NCBI GenBank assembly: GCA_007123775.1
Contig: SLGK01000228.1
Span: forward strand, 1-32,594
Source: Anaerolineae bacterium
GTDB taxonomy: Bacteria; Chloroflexota; Anaerolineae; Promineifilales; Promineifilaceae
Direction of reading: 5' to 3'
Length of the DNA stretch: 32,594 nucleotides
The position numbers and the translations under genes were made by a program. The notes beneath the pieces were generated by a model that saw only the letters and a list, made by a program, of their open reading frames with translations, was not told the DNA's origin and made no database searches. Below are positions 22,528 through 32,594 of this stretch, one piece after another. Within the stretch, counting starts at the first letter, position 1, and the number at the start of each line of letters is the position of its first letter.

Positions 22528-23952
22528 ATGAACCCATTTAGCAAGACACCCATAATCATTCTGGCCATGCTACTCACGCTGTTTCTGGCGGCCTGCGGCG
22601 GCACTGAAGAGCCTACGCCGGAACCGCCAACAGTCGAGGCCCAGACTGAAGTGATTGACACCACACCAACTGAAGAGCCAACAGCAACCGCCGAACCCAC
22701 CCCTGTACCGACTGATACGCCTGAGCCAACCAATACCCCTGAACCTGAACCGGAGCCAGAGTTTGCTGTGCCCGACGGTTTTGTTGCCTATCAATCTGAC
22801 TTTTCCGGGGTAGCTTTGCAGCACCCGGCCGATTGGATCTTTTTCGACTTTTTCTTCACCATTTTTGCTTCAGATGCGGAACTACTAGACACGCTCATGG
22901 AGGATGATGATCTGCCCTCTAATCTGGATGAAGTGATTTTTGGCTTTGTGCTGGGCATGTCGTTGGACGAGGCCGGTGTCGATACCGCCGCAGAGGCCCT
23001 GGACCAGGCCATCGAAGAATTTGATCTGACCGACGAAGATATTGAGATCATCGAGGGACCGATAACGACAACTTTTAATGGCCAGGAAGGTATCTACCTG
23101 GTAGCGGTTGGTGAGGAAGATGGCGAGGAATTGGCCTTAATTTATCTGGTAGTTATCAATGAGGAGGTAGGCCGCACGGCGGCAATGATTGCCATCACTA
23201 GCCCTCAAGCTGTAGACCAGTTCCTACCCCAACTGTTGGCTATTGCCAATACGATTGAGCTGTTTGAATCTGATATGGACAGCCTGTTTGACTTTGACTT
23301 TGACGACGATGCAGACGGTATGGAGATGGACGTCGTTCTAACCGAGCCGGGCAGTTTGCTGATCCTGGAAGAAACGCTGCTTGAAGACGACGTCCACTAT
23401 TATTACTTTACCGCTACTGACGAAGGGACCATTGATGTCGTGGTAACGCCATTTGGCAGCTTTGACGTTGTCCTGGAGATATACGATGAGGATGACCAAC
23501 TATTGGTCGAAGTCGATGACTCTTTCGGGGCAGAGACGCTCACCTTTACCGGCCTGGAACCGGAACCCACGCTGTATCTGCTGGTCGTGACTGGGTTCAT
23601 GGGCCAGGCGGGTGATTACCTCATCGAGCTGGGATTTAACGAGGATGTTGTGCTGGAGTTGATAGATGGGGATGAGCTATACGGGCTGGTTGGCGATAGG
23701 CCGCTGCGATATGCTATCTTTTTAGAGGATGGCCAGACCATCACGGCCGTTTCTGCCCCAGAAGTCGCTTTTGACGTGGTGCTTGAGCTGTACGACGAAG
23801 AGGAGTTCATGCTCGAAAACCGCGACTGGGAATTCAGCGGCGGAGCCGAGACGCTCACCTTCACCGCCTTTGCCGACGGCCTTTATGTCCTCCACGTGCG
23901 CGGCTTTGCCGGCAGCACAGGCCAGCATTTCCTAACCATTACGGTTGAATAA
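22528..23952 (+). CDS. acidic lipoprotein with two PPC-like domains
   Basis: This 474-residue lipoprotein starts with a type II signal peptide (LAMLLTLFLAACGG lipobox). A Pro/Thr/Glu stalk of about 60 residues follows (EEPTPEPPT to EPEPEPEF). A globular region of about 180 residues resembles a lipoprotein sensor or PsbP-like domain (YQSDFSGVALQHPADWIFFD). Then come two beta-sandwich repeats with FDVVLEIYDEDDQLL / GAETLTFTGL and FDVVLELYDEEEFML / GAETLTFTAF, the pattern of pre-peptidase C-terminal (PPC) domains. It is extremely rich in Asp and Glu, suggesting calcium binding or a salt-adapted exterior. A clear AAGGAG precedes the ATG. No enzyme motif is seen. Confidence 0.85.
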   Translation: MNPFSKTPIIILAMLLTLFLAACGGTEEPTPEPPTVEAQTEVIDTTPTEEPTATAEPTPVPTDTPEPTNTPEPEPEPEFAVPDGFVAYQSDFSGVALQHPADWIFFDFFFTIFASDAELLDTLMEDDDLPSNLDEVIFGFVLGMSLDEAGVDTAAEALDQAIEEFDLTDEDIEIIEGPITTTFNGQEGIYLVAVGEEDGEELALIYLVVINEEVGRTAAMIAITSPQAVDQFLPQLLAIANTIELFESDMDSLFDFDFDDDADGMEMDVVLTEPGSLLILEETLLEDDVHYYYFTATDEGTIDVVVTPFGSFDVVLEIYDEDDQLLVEVDDSFGAETLTFTGLEPEPTLYLLVVTGFMGQAGDYLIELGFNEDVVLELIDGDELYGLVGDRPLRYAIFLEDGQTITAVSAPEVAFDVVLELYDEEEFMLENRDWEFSGGAETLTFTAFADGLYVLHVRGFAGSTGQHFLTITVE

Positions 23953-23989
23953 GCGTTACCGTTCCTAAAAGACAGAAATTGCCCCAGAA

Positions 23990-24030
23990 GCGTGCAGGCG
24001 TTGAAGTAACGCCTGCACGCTTTACTCTTA
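23990..24030. terminator. intrinsic-type terminator between convergent genes
   Basis: A perfect 13-bp stem, GCGTGCAGGCGTT (23990-24002) with AACGCCTGCACGC (24008-24020), has a 5-base loop and is followed by TTTACTCTT on the plus strand. It lies 37 bases after the acidic lipoprotein stop, just before the 3' end of the convergent cotransporter gene. Confidence 0.8.
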
Positions 24031-26286
24031 ATCCGGTTCCAACAATTCCGCCCCCGTGCCGCTACGCACCAGCAGCACCGTCCCCATGCGGTTGGTCGTC
24101 TCTTCCATGCGCTCGGCGTAAGCAGCCAGGTCGGCGTCGTCAGGTACGTCCAGACCCATAATAGTCAGGTCGGCCGCATTGCTCCACTGGACCAAAATCT
24201 CGGTAATTGGCTCACCCTTCTTCTTCTGGACAATTACATGGGGTGTGGCCCGCACCCGCACCCGATTCAGCAAGGCTTCCATGTGGCGCAGCGTCTCTTC
24301 ACGGCCCTGCTCACCCTGGATGATACGCAGCAGGCGAATGTTGGCCCTGTGCCACTGCGGATGCTGATTAACAATGTGAGCCAGCAGCAGCATCAGGTCG
24401 GCATTAGGACCACGACCGCGCCACCAGACGTCAATAATTTGATGACGGCCGAATTGTTTGAACGTGGCATAGCGCAGCAGCAAAACCGACTTCTTGAAGC
24501 GGTGCAGCGTGGCCATGATTTCAAACTGGGTCTGGCGACCCTGGGGCGTGCGGCTCCAGCCCATCAAAATAGCGTTTGACTCCAATCCGCCCAGCCCGTG
24601 GGCTTGCGCCACCGTAATGGCCCCCATCTTAAAATCATCCACCACCTCGGCCTCGGCAAAGGCGGCCATGTGCCGGTCATGGATATAGGTGCGAATCTGC
24701 TTGCGGGCTACTTCGCGCAGGCCATGACCGGCCAGTTTATCTACATCCCCCACCAGCAGTTGGAAAAAGGTAACAACCCCGTGACCATAGCTGAGCCATT
24801 CCGCCAGCAGAACCAGTTGCTCCCGATTGTGGGGCTGGCCAGTAAAGACGAGCAGGTTCGGCCGCCAGTTTTTGACGTGGTAGCGCTGCTCTTCCAGTTG
24901 CAGCAGGGCACGGCGAGCCAGGCTAAACCAGATACCGCTGCGCAGGTCGCCCCAGGTACGCTCGGTGGCCTTGCGCTTGAGCCAGAAGTAGATGCCGTAG
25001 CTGACGACGACGGCAAAGATGGTGGCCGGGGCATTGATGAGGAACATGGCCGCATAACAGCCAATCGCGCCCAGCAGTGAGACGCTCCAATGGACGTTGA
25101 AGCGGGGGCGGAAGCTGGGATTGCCCACCATGCGCTCAAAGGCGGCCACCAGGTTGGTCATGCCGTAGGTATTCAGAAAGAACATAGTGATGATGGCAGC
25201 CACAAAGTTAAGGTCACCCATCATAATGATAGCCAGGGCGATGCCGGTACTGACCAGGACGGCCATACGCGGTTCGGTGGGGCTGCCCAGATTGGAGGCA
25301 ATCGGGCGCGGCACGACACCGTCGTTGGCGATGGCTTGCAGGGTGCGTGGCGCGGCCATAATGCTGCCCAGCGCGGAAGAGAGGGTAGCCGCCAGTACGC
25401 CGGCCATAATCAGGGGCGACCAGAGGGCAATGTCGGCCATGATGAAGGTGTTGTCGATCAGGTCGGCACTGGTAGCGCGGCTGGCTAACCAGTAAACGGC
25501 CGCCATGTAGATAACGGCCGTAAAAATAATCGAGGCAATCGTCCCGCGCGGAATACTGCGGCCGGGGTCCTTCAGGTCGCCCGACATGCTGGTGCCGACC
25601 TCAATACCCGTCACAGCCGGGAAGAAAACGGCAAAAACAATCCAAAAGCTGACCCCTTCGCTATAATTAGGGTCAAAATTGATGGGAACGGCCGCACCCC
25701 AACTGCCGCCAAAAAAGGAGGCAACGGCCACCATCAAAATGGCCAGAATGAAGAACTGGATGCGCAAGGCAAAGTCGGCCCCGATCCAGCCAATGACGCC
25801 AAAAAGCAGAGCCGTGCTACCGGCAATCAGGCGCGGATCAAACGCCTGAAAATATTCAATTGTTTGCAAGGCTTCGGTAAAGCCGATAATGTAAAAAGCA
25901 ATGGAAATCGCCTGGGACAGATAGAGAGGGATGCCGATAGCACCCCCAATCTCAAGCCCCAGCGTGCGTGAGATGATAAAATAGTTGCCGCCGGCCCTGA
26001 CCCGCATATTGGTGGCAATGGCCGATAATGATAGACCGGTTAACAGCGAAATCATATTGGCAATGCCGACGATGATCAAGGCCCCAATCAGACCGGCCTG
26101 CCCCACCACCCAGCCGGCCCGTAAGAAGAAGATGATGCCCAAAATGGTCAGCACGTTGGGCGTAAAGACACCGGCAAAAGTACCAAAACGGGCCGTCGGC
26201 GGCAGTCCATTGCCCGTAGGGTTTAGCGGCACAGCGTCAGGCGCTTCTTTTTTTAGAAAATTGGGTAGATATTTTTGAAAATCCAC
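24028..26286 (-). CDS. SLC12-like cation-chloride cotransporter/APC superfamily permease
   Basis: This is a 752-residue membrane protein. The opening FGTFAGVFTPNVLTILGIIF then FLRAGWVVGQAGL is the SLC12 transmembrane-1 signature, and MRVRAGGNYFIISRTLGLEIG matches the next helices. About twelve helices are followed by a cytosolic C-terminal domain of about 300 residues, part of which (NLLVFTGQPHNREQLVLLAEW) is universal-stress-like. Eukaryotic relatives move K+/Na+ with Cl-; the ion specificity here is not shown. I prefer a GTG start at 26286 with AGGAG seven bases upstream over the ATG at 26337, which lies in tandem repeats. It is adjacent to K+ channel and Trk genes. Confidence 0.85.
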   Translation of the reverse strand: MDFQKYLPNFLKKEAPDAVPLNPTGNGLPPTARFGTFAGVFTPNVLTILGIIFFLRAGWVVGQAGLIGALIIVGIANMISLLTGLSLSAIATNMRVRAGGNYFIISRTLGLEIGGAIGIPLYLSQAISIAFYIIGFTEALQTIEYFQAFDPRLIAGSTALLFGVIGWIGADFALRIQFFILAILMVAVASFFGGSWGAAVPINFDPNYSEGVSFWIVFAVFFPAVTGIEVGTSMSGDLKDPGRSIPRGTIASIIFTAVIYMAAVYWLASRATSADLIDNTFIMADIALWSPLIMAGVLAATLSSALGSIMAAPRTLQAIANDGVVPRPIASNLGSPTEPRMAVLVSTGIALAIIMMGDLNFVAAIITMFFLNTYGMTNLVAAFERMVGNPSFRPRFNVHWSVSLLGAIGCYAAMFLINAPATIFAVVVSYGIYFWLKRKATERTWGDLRSGIWFSLARRALLQLEEQRYHVKNWRPNLLVFTGQPHNREQLVLLAEWLSYGHGVVTFFQLLVGDVDKLAGHGLREVARKQIRTYIHDRHMAAFAEAEVVDDFKMGAITVAQAHGLGGLESNAILMGWSRTPQGRQTQFEIMATLHRFKKSVLLLRYATFKQFGRHQIIDVWWRGRGPNADLMLLLAHIVNQHPQWHRANIRLLRIIQGEQGREETLRHMEALLNRVRVRATPHVIVQKKKGEPITEILVQWSNAADLTIMGLDVPDDADLAAYAERMEETTNRMGTVLLVRSGTGAELLEPD

Positions 26287-26306
26287 TCGGTCACTCCTCT
26301 GTAAAT

Positions 26307-26462
26307 GTAGGTCAAGCATCCCTGCTTGACCACGCAAACAAGGATGTTTACGCTACAGGTAGATCAAGCATCCCTGCTTGACCACGCAAACAAGGATGTT
26401 TACGCTACAGGTAGGTCAAGCATCCCTGCTTGACCACGCAAACAAGGATGTTTGCGCTACAG
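26307..26462. repeat. three tandem copies of a 52-bp double-hairpin unit
   Basis: Three consecutive copies begin at 26307, 26359 and 26411 and differ at only two or three positions. Each unit carries two dyads, GGTCAAGCATCCCTGCTTGACC and CGCAAACAAGGATGTTTGCG (slightly varied). The array lies in the divergent gap between the cotransporter (GTG at 26286) and the channel (ATG at 26519). There are no spacers as in CRISPR. It could be an operator array or expanded repetitive DNA. Confidence 0.95.
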
Positions 26463-26518
26463 GTTTTTATTCGCTACTAAGCCCATTTACTGGTGCGCCT
26501 CGGCGCGTGGTGTTACTT

Positions 26519-28225
26519 ATGAAATCAATCCCTACACAAATTTACTATTTCATGCGGCAGGGACGTGGCCGCATTAACTTGTTAACACTGCTTCGTTTCT
26601 TTATGATCCTGGCGGTGGTCGTCACCATCTATAGCATTATCTTTCACTACATCATGGCGTATGAAGGCCATGACCATAGCTGGCTGACTGGTTTTTACTG
26701 GACATTGACCGTGATGTCAACATTGGGTTTTGGCGATATAACGTTTGATTCGGACATCGGCCGTTTTTTCTCCATGTTTGTACTGATGAGCGGCATTGTC
26801 TTTTTGCTCATTCTGTTCCCGTTTACCTTCATTGAATTCTTCTATGCCCCCTGGGTCGAGGCCCAAAAAGAGGCCCGTGCCCCGCGTGAACTGCCCCAAG
26901 ATACGGCCGGCCACGTCATTTTGACCAATTATGACTCGGTGACACGAGCCTTGATGAGAAAGTTGGAAGCCTATCAATACCCATACGTGCTGCTGATGTC
27001 TGATTTGAACGAAGCGCTCGATTTGCATGATTTAGGCTACAAGGTCGTGCGGGGCGACATTGACGATCCGGAGACCTATGAACGGGTTCGGGTGGAACAG
27101 GCGCGTCTAGTCGTCGCCACCTCAAACGATATGGTTAACACCAACGTGGCCTTTACGGTACGTGGTCTTTCCGACAAGGTGGGTATTATGACTGTGGCCA
27201 ATTTCACGGCCTCGGTGGATATTTTAGAGCTGGCGGGTAGCGATCATGTGGTTCAGTTAGGCCATCTGATGGGGCAAGCCCTGGCTCGCCGTGTGACAGG
27301 CGGAGATACGCTGGCCCATCCCATTGGTTCTTTTGACAACCTGGTGATTGCTGAGGCAGCTGTGGGCCATACGCCGCTGGTGGGCCAAACCCTGCGTGAA
27401 ACCAATCTGCGCCAGAAGTATGGGGTGTCGGTGTTGGGGGTATGGGAGCGGGGACAGTATGAAAATGCGTCGCCGGATACACAAATTACGACCGGAACGG
27501 TGCTGGTGATGAGTGGCTCGCAGCAGTGTCTTGACCGCTACAACCAGATTCATTACCATGAGCAGGAGCAAGATGCGCCGATCATTATTATTGGCGGCGG
27601 GCGCGTGGGGCGCGGCACCGGCTATGCGTTGGCTCAGCGCGGCCTGGACTATCGTATTATCGAACAGCAGCCAGACCGTATTCGTGACCCGGAAAAATAT
27701 GTGCTGGGCAACGCGGCCGAACTGTCCGTCTTAAAAAGAGCAGGCATTATGGAGACAACGGCCGTTGTCATTACCACCCATGACGATGATACCAATATTT
27801 ACCTGACTATCTACTGCCGCCGCCTGCGCCCGAATGTGCAGATTATTAGTCGGGCCACTCTGGAACGCAACGTCGATACGCTGCACCGGGCCGGGGCTGA
27901 TTTTGTGCTTTCCTATGCCTCGATGGGGGCTAACACCATTCTCAGCATTTTGGACCGCAGCCGGGTTCTCATGGTAGCCGAAGGAGTAGATGTGTTTGAA
28001 GTGAATGTGCCTAAATCACTGGTGGGCAAATCGCTGGCCGAGGCAGAGGTGGGTAAACGGACAGGTTGTAATGTAGTGGCGCTGCGCAGCAAAGGGAACC
28101 TGCAAATTAACCCGGATGCTTATGAGCCGCTCCCGGCTGAGGGTGAGTTGGTAATTATTGGCACGGTTGAGGCTGAGGCCCGCTTCTTAGAAGTGTTTGG
28201 GGCTAAGGGTGAAGGGGATAGGTGA
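26519..28225 (+). CDS. potassium channel with tandem RCK (TrkA-N/TrkA-C) domains
   Basis: This 568-residue channel has two membrane helices (FFMILAVVVTIYSIIFHYI and FFSMFVLMSGIVFLLILF) around a pore helix with the selectivity filter TLGFGD. A first cytosolic RCK module follows (HVILTNYDSVTRALMRKLEAY; the GxGxxG nucleotide loop is lost), and then a second with an intact loop (IIIIGGGRVGRGTGYALAQRG) ending in TrkA-C-like sequence. Such channels conduct K+ and are gated by nucleotide or ions. The ATG at 26519 is chosen because upstream frame lies in the 52-bp repeats. It is divergent from the cotransporter and precedes trkH. Confidence 0.92.
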   Translation: MKSIPTQIYYFMRQGRGRINLLTLLRFFMILAVVVTIYSIIFHYIMAYEGHDHSWLTGFYWTLTVMSTLGFGDITFDSDIGRFFSMFVLMSGIVFLLILFPFTFIEFFYAPWVEAQKEARAPRELPQDTAGHVILTNYDSVTRALMRKLEAYQYPYVLLMSDLNEALDLHDLGYKVVRGDIDDPETYERVRVEQARLVVATSNDMVNTNVAFTVRGLSDKVGIMTVANFTASVDILELAGSDHVVQLGHLMGQALARRVTGGDTLAHPIGSFDNLVIAEAAVGHTPLVGQTLRETNLRQKYGVSVLGVWERGQYENASPDTQITTGTVLVMSGSQQCLDRYNQIHYHEQEQDAPIIIIGGGRVGRGTGYALAQRGLDYRIIEQQPDRIRDPEKYVLGNAAELSVLKRAGIMETTAVVITTHDDDTNIYLTIYCRRLRPNVQIISRATLERNVDTLHRAGADFVLSYASMGANTILSILDRSRVLMVAEGVDVFEVNVPKSLVGKSLAEAEVGKRTGCNVVALRSKGNLQINPDAYEPLPAEGELVIIGTVEAEARFLEVFGAKGEGDR

Positions 28226-28233
28226 GTTCACTG

Positions 28234-28303
28234 AAAAAACCGAGTTTTTGGCTAAAAAGCGTCATCGTCACCAGAATAGGTGCCCTTGAAAAACTCGGTT
28301 TTT
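28234..28303. repeat. AAACCGAGTTTTT inverted repeat
   Basis: Arms at 28236-28249 (AAAACCGAGTTTTT) and 28289-28302 (AAAAACTCGGTTTT) are exact complements with a 39-base loop. Flanking CTGAAAAA and TTTTTCAG extend the pairing imperfectly. The same core word forms a tight hairpin at 32461-32483. It lies between the channel stop and trkH start and may act as a terminator for the channel transcript. Confidence 0.75.
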
Positions 28304-28346
28304 GGATCTTTTTCAGTCGAGGCATAGGTAGTAACGGCCGTTATCT

Positions 28347-29792
28347 ATGAACCAAGCCAGCAAAAAGAAATCGCCCCAACCCTGGCCTGTTGCCCTACGA
28401 CTGGTGCTGGGGTTAATCGCCTTGACCGTGCTGGGCACGGCCCTGCTGCTGCTGCCTGCTGCCAGCAGTGCTGAGCCGCTGACTTTCATGGATGCTTTGT
28501 TTACGGCCGTTTCTGCCCTCACCGTTACCGGCCTGACGGTACGCACCACCAGCACCGATTTCACCCTCTTTGGTCATCTGACAATTCTGGCCCTGATTCA
28601 GATCGGGGGCGTGGGCTATATGTTTGCCATCTCCCTGGTGCTGCTCTTTCTGCGGCGCAGCCTCAGCTTCCGCGACCGCCTGACCCTGACCGCTTCATTG
28701 GGATTAGACAAACCAGGGGCGATATTTCTGGTTTTGCGCCGCTCCTTTTGGGGTATCCTGATTATCGAAGCGGTGGGGGCGATGCTGCTCTATTTCCACT
28801 GGCGGGCCAACGGCATCGTGGCCGAAGAGCGGCTGCTGCTGTTTGCCGTTTTTCATGCTGTCTCCGCTTTTTGCAATGCTGGGTTCGACTTGTTTGCCGG
28901 CCTGCCCGCCTATCCAGACGGCATCCCGGCCGACAACGTGAGCCTGTTCATCATGGGGACGCTGATATTTATTGGCGGCCTGGGCATTCCGGTTCTTTCC
29001 GAAATACTCAACCTAAAGAAAGTTCAGCAAATCCACCATCATAAAGGCAGCAGGCTCAGCAGGAAAAGCGTGCGGGCTTTTTTCTCCTTTTGGCTAACTG
29101 GCTGGCACTGGCCCCATTTTTCGCTGCACACGCGCCTGACGCTGCGGGTGGTGGTCTTGCTGGTACTGGTGGGCTGGATTGGCCTCTTTTTGCCCGAAGT
29201 ACGGCCAGACGGGGTGCTGCACGGGCTGCCAACAAGTAACCAGTTGATGCGTTCTCTGTTTCAATCGCTGTCGGCGCGGACGGCCGGTTTTCCGGGGCTG
29301 TCCGATTTTGACATGCTGCAAAGTGAGAGCCAGTTGCTGATCATGATGCTGATGTTTATTGGCTGCGCCCCGGCGTCGATGGGGGGCGGTATCACCACAG
29401 GCACATTTGGCGTACTGCTGCTAAACTTACGCAGCTATGCGCTGGGGCTGCCAGAGGTGCGCTGGGGCTACCGTACCATCTCGCCTGATATTGTGCGCCG
29501 GGCTGGTGTGGTGCTGACCGTTAGCATTGGTCTGGTGGTGTTGGCTACCTGGCTGATTTTGATGACCCATCGCCTGCCGCTAAATATGGTTTTGTTTGAG
29601 GTGATTTCTGCCTTCGCCACCTGTGGCCTGTCGCTGGGCATTACCGGCGAGCTGAATCTGTTTGGCCAGCTAATGATTATGGTGCTGATGGTGTGGGGTC
29701 GGCTGGGGGCGCTGACGCTGGTAACGGCGCTCGGGGCCAATGGTGAAGCGAAAACCCATGTGCATTATCCGCCGGAGAAGGTGTTGATCTAA
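28347..29792 (+). CDS. trkH: TrkH/KtrB family potassium uptake protein
   Basis: This 481-residue membrane subunit drives K+ uptake. The four pore-loop segments of this superfamily are visible: FTAVSALTVTGLTVR, HAVSAFCNAGFD, QSLSARTAGFPGL and EVISAFATCGLSLG, each with the filter glycine. Eight or more hydrophobic helices surround them. The length of 481 fits TrkH/KtrB. The regulatory partner TrkA/KtrA is encoded 88 bases downstream. No good ribosome site is present before the ATG. An ACGGCCGT octamer sits immediately upstream. Confidence 0.94.
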   Translation: MNQASKKKSPQPWPVALRLVLGLIALTVLGTALLLLPAASSAEPLTFMDALFTAVSALTVTGLTVRTTSTDFTLFGHLTILALIQIGGVGYMFAISLVLLFLRRSLSFRDRLTLTASLGLDKPGAIFLVLRRSFWGILIIEAVGAMLLYFHWRANGIVAEERLLLFAVFHAVSAFCNAGFDLFAGLPAYPDGIPADNVSLFIMGTLIFIGGLGIPVLSEILNLKKVQQIHHHKGSRLSRKSVRAFFSFWLTGWHWPHFSLHTRLTLRVVVLLVLVGWIGLFLPEVRPDGVLHGLPTSNQLMRSLFQSLSARTAGFPGLSDFDMLQSESQLLIMMLMFIGCAPASMGGGITTGTFGVLLLNLRSYALGLPEVRWGYRTISPDIVRRAGVVLTVSIGLVVLATWLILMTHRLPLNMVLFEVISAFATCGLSLGITGELNLFGQLMIMVLMVWGRLGALTLVTALGANGEAKTHVHYPPEKVLI

Positions 29793-29879
29793 TAAGGGTG
29801 AGCGGTGCGAGGCACGGGCCAGCAGGTTCGTGGTTAACCAGGACGGTTTGGCCCGTGCCTTGCACCACCCATTGGAAGA

Positions 29880-30632
29880 ATGATGACTAATTTAGTACAG
29901 CGAATCTGGCAGTGGCTGAAACGGCCGTTTAATCAATTAAATGAGGGGGTGGTTGCGGAAAAACGGCCGTTGTCTCCCCGTCGCCCCCAGTCTGGTTTTG
30001 TCATTATTGGGCTGGGCCGCTTTGGCAGCAGCGTGGCCGAAACGCTGGTGCGCGAAGGCTACGACGTGTTGGGTATTGACGGCGATGAGCAACGGGTGCG
30101 CCATTTGAGCCATACGCTGCCCAACGTTATTCAATTAGACGCCACTGACGCCGACGCCCTGCAAGAAATTGGGATTGAGAATTTTGATACCGGCCTGGTC
30201 TCCATTGGCATGGATTTTGAAAGCAATCTGCTGGCGACGGTGCTGCTGCTCCGCTTTGGCGTGCGGCGGGTCATTACCAAAGCCCGTACCCGCACCCAAA
30301 AGTCAATTTTAGAAGCGGTGGGAGCGCATGAGGTGATTCTGCCCGAACAGGAAGCCGGCGAACACCTGGGACGGCGGCTAGCGTTTGGGCATATTGTGGA
30401 GTATCTGGACATTGTGGGTGGGATTAGTGTCGTTGAAATTCAGGCACCGCCGTCATTGTGGCAGCACAGCCTGACTGAGTGCAATTTGCGCCAGCGCTTT
30501 AATCTAACGGTCATTGCCGTGCGGCGCGGGGCGGATGTCATCGTCAATCCGCCCGCCGCATTTCCCATTGTGGAGGGCGATATATTGGTGGTGGTGGGCC
30601 AGATTGAAGATGCGGAAAGGCTGCGGGGGTAA
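29880..30632 (+). CDS. trkA: TrkA/KtrA family potassium uptake regulatory protein
   Basis: This 250-residue cytosolic protein binds nucleotides and gates the TrkH/KtrB pore. After an N-terminal extension of about 38 residues, the TrkA-N domain starts FVIIGLGRFGSSVAETLVREGYDVLGID, with a clear GxGxxG motif and a closing acidic residue. TrkA-C is recognised in LWQHSLTECNLRQRFNLTVIAV to the end (IVEGDILVVVGQ). One RCK module makes it like KtrA rather than the duplicated E. coli TrkA. A GGAAGA ribosome site precedes ATGATG. The extension encodes two ACGGCCGT octamers, as KRPF and KRPL. Confidence 0.93.
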   Translation: MMTNLVQRIWQWLKRPFNQLNEGVVAEKRPLSPRRPQSGFVIIGLGRFGSSVAETLVREGYDVLGIDGDEQRVRHLSHTLPNVIQLDATDADALQEIGIENFDTGLVSIGMDFESNLLATVLLLRFGVRRVITKARTRTQKSILEAVGAHEVILPEQEAGEHLGRRLAFGHIVEYLDIVGGISVVEIQAPPSLWQHSLTECNLRQRFNLTVIAVRRGADVIVNPPAAFPIVEGDILVVVGQIEDAERLRG

Positions 30633-30646
30633 ACGTGTCCCAAACC

Positions 30647-30669
30647 ACAAAAGTCTTCAAGACTTTTGT
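30647..30669. terminator. compact hairpin between convergent trkA and pyrG
   Basis: ACAAAAGTCTT and AAGACTTTTGT form an 11-bp perfect stem around one base. It is followed by TAGTTTAT and by GCTTACT/GACTACT tandem words (30678-30713). Both convergent genes end near it and pyrG takes its last codons and stop from the GACTACT word. A terminator role is plausible, but the T-run is weak. Confidence 0.5.
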
Positions 30670-30701
30670 AGTTTATCTGCTTACTGCTTACTGCTTACTG
30701 A

Positions 30702-32594
<1,893 letters not shown>

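Noticed and set aside
26307..26462. Tandem repeats considered as a CRISPR array
   Set aside because: The 52-bp units are directly abutting with no unique spacers, and no cas genes are present.

Overview
The window is about 32.6 kb of moderately GC-rich bacterial DNA with ordinary gene density and no rRNA, tRNA, CRISPR array or intact transposase. Gene content (RNase J, FmdB zinc ribbon, threonine/proline-rich lipoprotein stalks, TTG and GTG starts) and word-built intergenic hairpins suggest an environmental Chloroflexota of the Anaerolineae type. This is inference and was not checked by phylogeny. The octamer palindrome ACGGCCGT occurs about 47 times by eye, where roughly one is expected, mostly inside genes and in all reading frames.

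Layout. 1-3.6 kb: a partial gene at the left edge, an MBL-fold hydrolase, a small unknown protein, an FmdB-type zinc ribbon, and an ABC-2 exporter (permease plus ATPase). 3.7-7.2 kb: a PP2C phosphatase, RNase J and an aminoglycoside-kinase-like protein. 7.35-9.8 kb: two divergent citrate synthase paralogues, one fused to a helix-turn-helix domain, with a perfect inverted repeat between them next to a sigma-70-like promoter. 9.9-12.7 kb: an AzlC/AzlD exporter, a MOSC protein and a DJ-1/PfpI protein. 12.7-13.1 kb: a mini-lipoprotein (36 aa) and a TPR fragment.

13.3-18.9 kb is the most unusual part. A two-helix membrane zinc ribbon is translationally coupled to a radical SAM/SPASM enzyme with a PqqD-like N-terminal region. 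A paralogue follows that has lost the CxxxCxxC cluster. The next gene encodes a secreted or membrane DUF2207-like protein ending in an alternating Cys-Ala tail with six Cys. Together these look like a peptide- or protein-modifying system in which the modified residues could be the Cys-Ala tail of a large membrane protein rather than a free precursor peptide. A tiny ORF and a 73-aa protein follow.

18.9-24 kb: an AT-richer beta-propeller lipoprotein, an Rpn/YhgA-type PD-(D/E)XK nuclease overlapping a methyltransferase, and an acidic lipoprotein with two PPC-like domains, ending in a clear terminator. 24-30.6 kb: a potassium and ion homeostasis group (SLC12-like cotransporter, RCK-gated K+ channel, TrkH, TrkA). 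30.7-32.3 kb: pyrG.

Many intergenic gaps hold imperfect or perfect inverted repeats made of short reiterated words (GTAAAACG, GTGCGTA, GACGGAAG, CGCAGAG and others). The 3' ends and stop codons of several genes lie inside these elements.
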